Translations under genes and position numbers: made by a program
Part shown: one piece after another, positions 33,345-46,400 of the stretch
How the letters are laid out: every line of letters starts with the position of its first letter
How positions within the stretch are numbered: the stretch's first letter is position 1
Origin: Capitella teleta
Taxonomy: Eukaryota; Annelida; Polychaeta; Capitellidae
Assembly (NCBI GenBank): GCA_000328365.1
Contig: KB302105.1
Location: 139,490-203,489, forward strand
DNA length: 64,000 bases
Direction: 5' to 3'
Notes under the pieces: generated by a model
The model's database searches: none
The model's input: only the letters and a program-made list of their open reading frames with translations
Told to the model about the DNA's origin: nothing

Positions 33345-34401
33345 GTAAGAATAATATGTGATTTGTTCGTATATGTTGAGGAACTATTTCGTGTGCGTAG
33401 TATGTGTTTTAAGGTTTGTTTATGCGTAGTAATACAGCAATGATGATTGCAAAGATGCGATGATTATAAAGTAAGCATCAGTTATCATGAGAAGCTAGAG
33501 ACGCTGAAATGGAGACAAACAATTTTGTCTTTGGAACAATAATGAAGTTGCGTTGTTTGGCCTGTTCAGTAATAGTGAAATTGCCACTTTCATTTCAATT
33601 GCGGAATATATTTCTTCAATTACAGTCTTCAATATTGTCATATCAGAATATTTCAGAATTTCTCATAAAATCACAAATTTACAAGCTTGCAATGCAATTA
33701 CCTTGAATGCTTTTTTTTTCTACTTATGGAATGAAAGCGAACATAATGAAAAATATCTACTTAGTTCAGAGGATGATTAATGTTAATTTATGCACGATGA
33801 AATTGTCTAATCAGGTGTGTATATTTGTAGAAAAAAATTGCAATTTTTCTTTGCAGTTCTTCCATTTCTCCACTAATAAGAAGCTCTACAATTTTTCCTC
33901 TTTTATATGTTGCCAGAATGCCATCATGCACAGCATTTTGTTTAAATTTCCTTTCCTTTTTTTTCCATAAACTTTTTCACATATTCTGGAGTGTTATATG
34001 AATGTGGCTTTATGCCAATTGTCTCTTCAATTTCTAACTTCATTCATATGCTCTTTAAAGATTGATTACTTTCAAAACTGTATCCTGTTTGAATTAATCT
34101 TTAATTTTTATTACGCCAAAAATATCATCCTGTAGGTTGGCATAACATGACCCCGCCCTCCATCAAATATGAGATGCCGACCCCTGCCCTATATTCTATT
34201 GGAGTTGGCACTAAAGAAACTTTATCTTGCAAATGCATAATGTGTAACTATTTTATGCATTCTTCACTACCTATTCAATTCCATTTGTGACGTTTATTTG
34301 GATGAAATCTGTTGATGATATTATGAAAACTTCTTTAAAGACCATTCTTCTGCAAGATTTAAAATTAAAACTCCTTCTTTATGCATGCAGGCCCTGTTGC
34401 C

Positions 34402-37400
34402 ATGGCTACCAGGAATGACCCTGACATCGTCAAGCGATTCTCGGAGACATTGCAGGCGGATTTGCGCACATTGTCAACAGAATGCAGGAGAAAGTATGCC
34501 CCCGTCAAAGAGGTATACCCGCCCTGGAATCATGAGTTCATGACCTCTGAATCTTATTTTTTTATCCAGGCATCAGAATCCGCTCTATTACGAATCCACA
34601 CAATTCAGACAAAACACAGTGACTTCATAGCAGGTACTTTGCTGCCCTCACAGCTTCATGGCATGATATCTATTTTTTTCTCAAGGAATACTCGGATCCA
34701 GTTCAGATATTGTGAACGCTTTTGTTTTGGGATGTGACACGAAGAATCCCAAGATCGTACACCATTGCCTGAGCGCAATACAGAAGCTCATCCAACATGA
34801 AGCCATGTCTTTTGTAAGTTATTCTTATTATGTGTCAAATGATTTACTAAAACCCCTAGCTGCAGGATAATTTTATGATTAGCATCTTATTTGCATAATT
34901 TATCTATATATTCAGACGGCCGCCATGAGCGTGATCAACACGCTCTGGGTTCTCATGGAAGCGGGGGTGGAGGAGTTAAAGTTGCTGCAAACGGCCATTT
35001 TGCTCATCACCACGAACACCGTCGTACAGCATGAAGCTCTTGCCAGGGTACGTGTTGAATGCACCAGCGTTTTATTCTGATTATATTGCTTTCCATTTGT
35101 CAAGTGAATTGCTGCTGTTTTCTAAAGAGAATTGCTCCCCGTTTCTCATAGGCGCTTGTGCTGTGTTTCCGTCTCCACTTCACTAAAGATTCCACGACAA
35201 TCAACACAGCGGCTGCAACAGTGCGGCAGTTAGTCACGATGGTATTTGAACGCGTCATGACAGAAGACAAAGTGGAATCGCAACAAGAGCTGGAACCTAC
35301 GTCCCTCGAGGTGCTGAAGAACGGGAGCAAACAGGCGCCCAAGTCCCTTCGACCGTGTGCGGGGGACGCTTTTCTTCTCTTCCAGGTGTGGCTCCCTTTT
35401 GGAGTGAAAATGATTTAAAGGATATTTTCATAAAATGTAGGATTTCTGCCAATTGGTCAATGCAGATCAGCCATATTGGTTGATCGGCATGACTGAAATG
35501 ACGCGGACGTTTGGTTTAGAACTTATGGAATCGGTTCTTACGACATTCCCAGAAGTTTTCATCAAGGTACTTCTCTCTTTCTCTCTCTCTCTCTTACACA
35601 ATATTTGAAATACTAATATTTTGTCTCATAGCATCCAGAATTCACATTTCTCCTCAAAGAGCGGGTTTGTCCGTTGGTGATCAAGCTGTTTTCTCCCAGT
35701 CTGAAGTATCGTCCCTTGATGCAACCGACCGGAGGCAACCCACAAGCAGACAAACCCTACTTCCCAATTGTCATCAGACTGCTCAGAATCGTTTCTGTGC
35801 TCATTCGATTTTACTACGACCCTCTGGTGGGACCATTCTATTGCTTCCAATTTCAATTTCTCAATTGCTTCCGTTTTCAGGTCACCGAGTGTGAAATTTT
35901 CCTTTCATTACTTGTGAAGTTCCTGGATGGCGAGAAGCCGATGTGGCAAAGAGCAGGAGCTTTAGAAGTCCTCTACAAATTCTGTTCTCAGCCTTCACTC
36001 TTGAAGTACTCTTAAAAAACCTTATAAATTATATTACATGACCCTCTCTAAATTATCTTAGGCGTTTCTGTCAATCTTACGACATGAAGCAACATTCCAC
36101 TAAGATTTTCCGTGATATTGTCAATGGACTTGGCTCATTCATCCAATCCATGTTCATGGCCTTGTCTAGTTCGCACTCACAAACAGGTGAGCAGATTTGA
36201 GGATTGAGTCGTAATGTTACATAATCTTCTCAGCAATCAAAGCTCCGGATACGACCGGGCACCCCCCTTCCCTTGTGGCTGGGATGCCAGTGGGCGGTGG
36301 AGTGACCCCTCAACCCGCCTTCTGCCATCGCAATGTGTGGATCCCCCTGGTGGTGAATGCCTCCGTGAAACAGGGAGCTCACAAGGCAGTGTAGTGAGTA
36401 CTGAGTACTGAAAGTCATCAAAATATTGACACTCCCAATTTTGTTATGATTCACCAACCCCGAGTCACTAGAGCTGTTAGCTGCATTTTTTAGTTGAATT
36501 AGAATCAGATCCATTTGGATCTGATTCTATGTTTGTGTTATTCTTTCTTGTGTAAGGTTTGGGCAAATTATAAATATTTATCAGTGAACAATGCCTACAA
36601 TCATCCTGATCTATGACCTCTGTGCCTCATACACGAAACCTTTCAATCTTCAGCACTGAGATGTTAGACCGAACAGATCCTCCGAATATCCAGGACGGAT
36701 ATTGTCTGTCGGTGGCGTTTGTTTCTCTGTTGGATGTTGTGAGATGCATCCAAGGAATCATAGAAGAAGCGTTGGCGGCCAAAGCACAGACAGCTGAAGA
36801 AGCAGAGAGTGAGTGAGGCGCCATTGTTCTGCTTCTTCTTCATCCCTCATTTGCAGGTGATGAGTTGAACACAGAGCTCGTGCAGTCGTCGTGGTGTGGT
36901 GTGCTGGCTGCATTGACTCTGCTGCTGGATGCCAGGTAATCATAACGCACTTTTGACGCATATCTCATATCATAACGCACTTTTTGGTTTTAATCTAAGA
37001 ATCATAAGGCTTGAAATAAAAGATGCTTTTGATCAGGACTCATTATTAAAATCATAACAGATCATTTGCACTTCAGCATTATATATTATATAACATAATT
37101 AAGCATTCAATATAGAAACAGAATCTGTTTCAGCAGAATCATAACACACCTTTCAATCAATCAAGGTGTTCGTCTAACATAAGCTATCACTTTTTCCTTT
37201 TCTGGCATTTTTAACTCACAAGTTGCAACTCAGACGGCTAATATTACAAAAAATGTCCACGCAGATTGTGATTGTAAGGGCAAAGTCCGGCTGTTTTGAT
37301 TGCAATACCCCGATTATTCCCCTTATTCACTATATTGTAATCTTATGTCATTACTGATCTAACGAAGCTACTGATTGGCTGATGGTGCTTCATGCATACC

Positions 37401-40400
37401 ACATTTATTTCAAAAATCCAGGCTGAGTCTCTATAATTAATTTAAATGATTTTAAGTGACTTCTAGAATATAAAACATTTAAAGAGAAAATAGCCCTGTA
37501 GCATTAAACCACATGAATTTGGCTCCTCACAATTTTCAATATTTAGAGCTCAGTAAAACTGCTTTAAGAGCGCCAGCCATGGGACTGACTCCATGTGCCG
37601 TTCTTAGAGTAGACATTATGATTATCATTGACGGATGCGTTTTGATGTAATAAGGAAATTCTATTACTTTTGTTTATAAATTTTGTTTGAGTATGGCGAT
37701 GTACAGTGACGTTAATGTACGGACGTGAACGTCAGAATTGGCGCTGCAATGGCTTGTGCTTATAGGCGGTGCTTTCAATGCAATTTCAATGCAATTTCAA
37801 TGTAATGGTCGGAACCTTCAAAAAGTGGCACATTTAGAGGAGTGGTGTTTTTATAGGAGTAGCGCATGAGAAAGAGTTTTACTGTATTAAATTCATTATC
37901 TGTCTTCTAATCTTCTAAAGAAGTCATTAAAGGGAGGGAGAACTGGTTAAAAATGGACTTTGAGTCGTTATTTGATGCATCAAAAATGATTCCTATGCCT
38001 GGCCTACACAAGGAATATCATCGTTAACGATTTCGCGGGAGATATAATGCTAATTAGGCGTGACGTCAGTCGCTGTGATGATACACCGAGTTCCCCATCT
38101 TTTACAATGGGCCTCGTCATATCAGCGTGTCCTGCGACTAAACCACTGGATATTTTTTAATTTTCTTTTCGGAAAGAGATAGAATAATTATTTTGCCACC
38201 AGTCAGGCGCAAAAAAAAAATATTTTTCACTATTTTTCTTATTTTAACAAGCGATTTTCTAGGACACCTACCATGTTTCTCATCCTGAAACAGTAAAAAG
38301 GTCAGCCAGAGTGCACCATGCATGCGCTTTCGTTTCGTAAACAACAAATATGTCCTTTTATGGCAAAGATGATCTGCTCTGATTGGCTGAAATCGATAGC
38401 TTCACGAGGGGAACGGGACCAATCACGGCAAGCCTTCAGCTGACGTTTGCCTCCTATACTTTGTAATGGAAGTCATTCTCCCATAAGCGCAATGCTAACC
38501 CCGATATTCGGAATGCATTATTTCCTTACTCTTGCATCCAGGCATGGTGTTTTTGGCACGGAATGCTATCAATTGGTGCTATGAGTCAATAGAACATCAC
38601 TTAAAATTCAGTTCCCCATCCCTTCAAGTCATTTATTGAATCATAAGGCTTTCGTTTGTAGCAGGTGCACAGAGTAGACGTTTGATCGCAATTCTATGTC
38701 ACCTGGGTAAGACTAGGTCCCACAATGGTTGTGAGTTATATTTCGTTATAATTCCTCTGTGACTATACTGTGCTGCCCAACTGCATAACACGTAGCTGTG
38801 TGGCTATTGTAGCATGCAGTATCCAAAGCCCTTGGAATATCGAAAAGAATTGGGAGGAACCCCAGTCCCGGGTTTCTACTCTGGCAACATGCTGTGAATG
38901 CCCTTTATGTCTTGTGAGCCCTGCAGGGCGTAATCAGCTGCTCATACGTCGGGTGTCTAAGAACCTTATAATGACCCACCATTGCGTTCATCAGTGCACC
39001 AATCCCTAGTTTTATGCATTCACACAGAATACTTCCGTGAACTTCTGCCCTCAAATCAACCAATCGGCCAGATGTGTGATTCTAATCTTCAACTGAATCA
39101 ACGCCATTATGTCTCTTGATAATGAACTTATCCAACATTTAGATGTTGTGCCAATTGGCTGATGAGCACTCGCTGGGATTCATCGCCTTTGGTTTTTTCA
39201 GAGCAGGGATCTCGGCTGGAATCCTGTTATTAGAATCCAATTAGGAATTTACAACAACATGATCCTTCCTCTGGTAATTTGTTTATTGAATCAGGGGGAA
39301 TTACTTCTCTTATATCATGGATAAACCATTTAAATCAATTATTTGTGTTGTTCTTCCGTTTCAATTCTAGTTTGCACATTTGTATCAAGAGGTCAGTGAC
39401 ATTGAAGGTCACTGGGTTTTTACACTTGAATGCAATCCAGCAATCCAAGAACCAGATTAAAAGACTGACTTGTATGGTAAACCCTCACCATGGCAACGAT
39501 TGTATTATGCAGGCCTGTAATATTTCGTTAATTTTCGTTGTGATTATTGCTTTGGAGTCGTTATAATGGCTGTAATTGGCACATTTAATTAAGCAATTCA
39601 ATGCTCATATGGGTTTACATGAGTATATAAATAATATAATACCCTCGGTAGATAGCAAATTGAATATTTAATTGAAGTAATGCCTCTTTTCATAAGTATC
39701 CGGAAAAAATAACAAAATATTGGATGATCATTATTGTCGGATATCCGTTATCCGATTGTCAAGAACAAGTCATGATCCGTTCATCCTTAGTTAAAACACC
39801 TGACTACAATCCAATGCTGTCAAGTTAAGGTCACTGCAAGGGTCAATTATTAAGGGTCAAGGGTCATGGTTGTAAAATTTGCTATGATTTCTCACTGACT
39901 GCAGTGCTATTAAATTGCATAATGAGGCCAGGCTCTGGATGCAACTGCCTATGGTTCAATGGATGGGATGGAGTGTAGTTGAGCCGAACCTTCCCTGGCA
40001 ACAGGTGTTCCTAATTTCCTAACCAAACTGCATAACTTTTATGAGAATGATTTTCAATATATTTTCCCCAATTTTCTATGCATTTCTGACTTCCAAATAA
40101 GAAATAAATCAAATAATCCTTTGTAATCTCCTTTGTATTTATCCTTTTTTATTCTCTTCCCAGTACGGATGAAAGTGCGACTGAACAGATCCTAAAAGCA
40201 GAACAGACGCTGGCCAATCTTTGTGGTGTGCTGGCATTGAACACCCCAAGAGACGCGTTCATTACAGCACTGTGCAAGGCGTCCCTGCCCCCTCACTACG
40301 CACTGACCATCCTCAACTCAGGAGCAGGTGCTTCTTCTACAAACACTCCTCTTTCAAGAGGTGAGTTTCAATATTTGTCATTTAACCGCAAAACAACTCG

Positions 40401-43400
40401 GTCTTTTTGCCACATAATGGTTGCCTTGTATCTATGGTTGGCCAAAATTTAATCTTCAATGGATAGAAATTGTAGGAAGTTTGTTTCTGAGATTGGTCAC
40501 ATTCTGCTCATTTTGGCCAAATAAAACGAATCTTGATATTTTCCATTTCATAGATTTTGTTTATGGATTGTTAACTTGCTGCCTCACGACAAAATAATTA
40601 ATTATGTCCTCATCAAAATTATGCTTTTAATGTTCGCGATCTTCCAGGTATAAGTTATCCTAACTGTTCTCTTTAAATGCTCTAATCATACGGTGACTTA
40701 TTGTAGTCATTGGCAGCATTTATTGCACGTGTTGCTCAATTGCCAAATGGACTTGGTTCAATGACGTCACGTTGTCCAAGATGTTGTGAATGATTCATGT
40801 GCTCAAGGGAGAGATCATTTTCATATGCGGTGGTCTCCTGCATAAGCAATCAGATGGGTTCTAGTTTTCATGTTGGGAATCGTAGCAAAAAGGTCTAATA
40901 TTACATATATCTGATTTATGTTCTGCCACATTCTTTTACCAATCCTTTGAGCAATCGATTTCGGCGAACAGATTCCGATGACCTCCAGCAACCCTTCCTC
41001 TCATCTGGGTTTGATTTTGTTTTTGAACTTTTGTTTTCACTTTTTCATGGAATTCTTAACTGCAATGATTTATTTTCATTATAACATAGATTTCTGATAC
41101 AAAACAGGACATAATTTTATGTTTAATAGTGAGCAAACAAAGAAGAACCATTACATGTAATTATATCTGCTTTAATTTTATGAAACATAACTGTCAAAAT
41201 TTATCATTCCACAATAATTTAATCATCTGTTATTTGTTTTCTTTTCTCAAAAAGCGTCATCTACCAAGAATCCAGAGAGCACTTCTGGATCTGGTTCCCC
41301 GGACGTCTACTCTGGGAGCCAAGTGGTTGCCGTGGGAACGCCGCTTCCCACGTCATCTCTTCCGCTGGGCGCCCAACAGGGAGCAGTCATGGTGGGTTCA
41401 AGGGTCGTAACTAAGCGCTCATAGAAACGATTTAATTTCAGCTGACGGCTAAGAATATTCAGTGTATGAGAGCAATTCTCAGTCTGGCCCACTGTCACGG
41501 CAGTATCCTAGGCAGCGCATGGCACCAAGTACTAACTACCTTACAGGTTAGCACCACTAGTACTCGAGATTGTATTATAGCATGACAATTTTATGTTATA
41601 CTTTCATTCATATACTTAGGTGCAAAAGAAACGCAATTGTTTGGTTATGCCAACACAACATTACGGCTATGCATTTTCGTGTGTTCCAAGTTAAACCACT
41701 TGCGTACATATTCTTGAAATCTCAAAGGAAACAAATGGAATTAACCTGGTTTAATTGGAGGAACAATCGACAAGGGGTCAAAATAAAAATGTTTGATTTT
41801 CATGGTCATGCAGATATTCCCTGTCCTGACTCACACGCTAATAACACATGTGAGGAATTTTGGGCCAAATGTCTCAACCCTGCCCTGTGGGATGTTGTTA
41901 CAACCTTGAATCAGCTCTCTGCTATTGTGGAGAGATGGAAGGCAGTGAGGAATTACTGACTTCAGTTTATCTCATAAATGCTCATTTGGTCACAAATTGG
42001 GGAATGTGCCAACCACGATATGCCATGAGTTAATATTCCTTCTTCGAGAAGTCTGGGGTTTTTATGGGGATCTGAGCCCCTATATCCCTTACCTGAGCCA
42101 ATATCAAAAGTTTCTCTGCAGATATTGGTCAGTTGCATTCCTCCCCTGTCGCACATCCCATAAACATGGCTGTCTTGAACCAGTCCTAGCCCAGAGCTCG
42201 CCGGATTTGTCAGTCCTATCAGTTTGCTGTCACTCTCAAGCATCCAGAACGGAATCAATCCAAGGTTGACCTGTTCCTTTTTTTTTTTCTGCTGGATGAT
42301 GCATTTGTTGTGTGGTTGATACACTGTATCCAATTTGGCGGTTTGTGACTCTTTGATCAACTCCACGCTCCAGAAGGCCTCTGGGTACTACCCTTCAGGA
42401 AGCCGTCAGTCTTCCCAGAGTGCAATGTTTTCAAAAGTCTAATTGCTTTTGAGTAAAGTACTCATTGGAGTATCATTCCAGTCATTTTCACCACCTATAA
42501 AAGTCACCTTGTCATGGGTGTACTCAAAAACATGTTTACCGGGATTCACGAATTGGCTGCGAAAGAAAATCAATTTTGGATCACAAACGGTTTCTTCAAG
42601 TATTCTTGTAGACCCAAGAGTAGACCCAAACGTGGATTAATTAAGTTATTAAGCCAATTATAGATTGTTGCGTTTCTTTTGCACCTAAGTATGTATATAT
42701 ATTTTTCTACTTCTGATTAATATTTTGTTTTTAAATCATAATTATTATCAGAACTTCACCAAGGCTCATCAAGATGTGAGATTTTCGCACACCCTTTCTT
42801 TCACATTTACATTCAAGATGGTTTTACAAGATTATTTTATTTTATTTTATTTTGTTTATTTTCTTCTTTTTTTTTCTTTTTTTTCTCTTTTTTCCTTTAT
42901 TTTTATTCGTGCATAAATCTACATCACTACGCATGAAATATTCATTCAGTACAAAGGGACAAATTCATTTATATATATTTTTGAACCAAATAATTTGAGA
43001 ATTCTGGCTCTTTCATGAATCGACAAGGAAAACTTTGATCATTTCTCATGAACACAACAGTATTAGTATTGTCATGATGAGTCATGATAATCAGAACTTA
43101 ATTAAGTACAATTGATGTTTAATCATGTTAATCAAACGAAGGAAATTTGGGAAAATTAAAATCTAATTTTATTGTGAAAGAGGGGTCGTTTGTTCTACTT
43201 GATCTAGTGACTCATTAGTTTTATATCCTGTTAATTAATCAGTGAATCAATGTAAAGCAGTCCTGAGATAACCTCAAATGACATGTTTATTGTGTTATAG
43301 CAACGATCAAATTGGTTGTGATAACAGTAATTGAATAATTGATAAAACCTTCAGAACTTAATTTTAATAATTTATGTTTTGGTAGTGAAGGATGGATTGG

Positions 43401-46400
43401 CCTAAGACCTCTGTGCTCAAGAAGGAAGTCATGGTCATCTCATTTGATGTATTTCGAGTTCAACAAAATGAATTTTTCTTTAAAAAGTCACAAATTCGCC
43501 TGAGTCATCCTTGTGCTGTGTACTACTGTCTATGGTGGTATGCACGATTTATCGATAAGAGTAGGGGGAAACTGCAGCCCCTGGGCCTCTGTTCTGGCGC
43601 CCATATCATCCGAATGGGTTGGGTGGAGCTGTAAAACCCAATCATGCCTCATGCATCCTTGTGGATGGTTTTAGACCAAACAAAGTTTATTTTTTAATTT
43701 AGCTACTGGAGGTAATGTACAGTAGGTGTCCATGTCATCGCTTAGCGATCTAATCATCACAGTTTGGACTATAGCCTATTCAGGTCCTATATTGGCTTAA
43801 TAGTCAATTGATCCGGTCCTTGATCGGGGCTAGCAACGATCATGCACTGTTATTGTTGTGGAGCGAAGATACTCCATTTAGGAATCTTAATTTGGATCAA
43901 AGGGTCAAAGTTCCTGATAGTATTTTTTGTTGTATTGAGTGATAACAATACACAAACGGAGTTCTGGAGATGAATGATCTTTAATTCGATAGACAGGGTT
44001 TATATAGTGAAGATGGAAATATATTTGAGATGTTTATCTGAGTTGAGTATTTAGTGTTTAGAGCAAATTCACAATTCTCAATATACATGTGTAATGAACT
44101 AGTTATGTTGAAACTATAACATCTCCCTTTTTATAAAATAAATGAACTTATATTACATAACACAAAACGTAAATACAAATGTACAAGAACACTCAGGCGG
44201 TATATTTGACGGTCTTTCTGCTCACACATCCACTACGAGTGATGACGTCACCAGTCTCTGTAAACGTACGGGGCACATCCTTCGAACGATCAGGTTCTAC
44301 TTGGGGAGTGGCGTCTGACGGATCTTCTGAGAAATAATTAGAAATAAATTAGTAATAATTTGTTGATCTATTTCATCAAACTCCTTGCATTTTAAATAAT
44401 AGGGAAATTTTCAAAGTTAAAAATGTTTGTTTATGTGAAAAGTTTTGAGACATTTCAAAAAAATTCCAAAGAATCACTTATAATAAAGATTTTTGACAGA
44501 AGACAAGCGACCTTGAACTGTCTAAAGAATATGAAGTTATGGACTGTCATTCGATCACCTGAGTCTGAGCAATAATTGTGCAAATGAACACATCAGAAGT
44601 TCTCCCTTTTTAATCATAATACATTCACTGCTAATACTGCCATATTGTGTGATATAATTGAGCTTGATGACAATTAATGGTATGCATTTATTAGTAACTT
44701 TTAGATTAAATCAATAAAGAGGAATCATACTTTGATAAAGTATAATTAATCTGTATTCTAAGGAACTATATCATATAGTTTCATGAATATATTCACTGAT
44801 GGTATATCGCCGTATTTAATGATCTCAATGGTCTTGTTGCCATGGTGATGAATGTCCAATCATAGTAAATGGCCAAAAACGCAATCTGAATGCCCAACAT
44901 TCACTTCTGCAAAAGGAAACAAATTGTCATCTCAATACTAATAATTATATAGGTTGAAACTGGATGTTAATCTTTATGGTTAAAGTGGAGACATTTTTAT
45001 TTCGCGTGTTCGTTTATGTAACAAAATTTAGCTGGTGGGAAAATTGTGACTCTTGACATATTTTGTCTGGTATATATTAATTATAAATAATTGCAGCTAT
45101 TATATACCATATTATGACCTGGGCATCGAAATTAAAGGTTTGGGGAGCTTTTATATCGACACCAACAATTAAATGTTGCATCATGATTGGGTTTGCTTCA
45201 CGAAATATTTAAAGAGCTAGGACCTGATTGTTTGGAGTTACCGGGGAAGAAGCGAATGATCGAAGATGCATTCCTCTAAAACAACCGTGTAACGAGATGT
45301 TTTGTCTGAATTATTCCATCACCAAAATCACACTCTGTTATTCGATATTTATATAATACCGAGTATGTGCCATTATCATCATCTAAGTGCCCTGACGTAT
45401 TGAAGGCGTTGCATGTCCTCCACCATGTTCTATTTCCCTCAGCTCTTAGAATTGCAACACGACCATTGCTCCCAGAATCCCGATCTGTTAGATAGCACCA
45501 GAAAATTGACTTTGTTCAATTTAGTTTTGTGTTGGGCATGGCACTTAACAGAAGACAGCGAACACAAAACATGGCCTCAACAACCACTTAGCTCTGTCAC
45601 GTGACAGTCGTGACTTGCGTCACAGCATTTGAAGAAATGGTTTCCGTGTTTTGTTGTAGGATGCAGAGGTCATAGGTCAAATGCTGCTTTACTTTTTAAT
45701 CGCGCAGAATGTTCTTCCTGTTTATCATACAGCTCGGAGAAGTGATCGTTTTTGTGGAAATACATTATGACTGCAGGGGATATATATTGCACGGGTTATT
45801 TTGTTGCAAATTATAAAATTCTCACGTGTTAAAGCTTCCCAATGACAGCGATCGATGCCTAATATTGAAGATGATCGATGAAGATACATGTCTCAGTGAA
45901 AATATATCTCTGAAATCTCAGTATAGCTAAATAAAAGCATTTACATAATGACCTTTATATTCGCCTGGTGGATCAATTGTAGATCTTTTTTGTTCTGTCT
46001 TACACTCTGCTTGGTTCACTAGCTAAAGGACTTTGTTTCGGAGAATTATCACGATCCAATGATTTCAGGTTTCATTGCACAATTTCTCAGAAACGAAAAA
46101 TCCTTAGATACCCATAGCAACTGACTCGATTCATCGAGGAATAACTCAGATCAATCATAGCATGATTTGTTACCCTGTAGGAGAGAAAATAGATAATTTA
46201 GATTTATTATGCAACTATTTGCAGCATTTGGTGTGGATCTTAGGCCTGAAGCCGTCGTCGGGAGGTAGTCTGAGAGCGACGCAGCAGGCCTCGGACAACC
46301 CCAATGCGGTCATCACCACAGCTGTCATGGCTGACCTGCCCGTCTTGTCAGCAATGCTCAGTCGACTCTTTGAAAGCTCACAGTGAGTTCCTAATAATTT

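Larger units (their letters stand above)
36936..40163 (+). other. MON2 intron 12 (3.2 kb)
   Basis: No nested gene seen. It contains degraded SINE copies near 38.7 and 39.8 kb and repeat R2 copy b. Open frames here are short and motif-free. Confidence 0.6.
41547..46224 (+). other. MON2 intron 15 (4.7 kb)
   Basis: Holds the Tc1/mariner-like element, a pyrimidine-rich tract near 42830-42910, a 5'-truncated SINE and an LTR fossil fragment. The remainder (44.3-46.2 kb) is AT-rich with no recognised element. Confidence 0.6.

Noticed and set aside
41962-42366. 134-codon minus frame inside the Tc1/mariner-like element as a possible transposase
   Set aside because: No DDE/DDD catalytic pattern, no helix-turn-helix, and the element's + strand is closed; not enough to call a gene.
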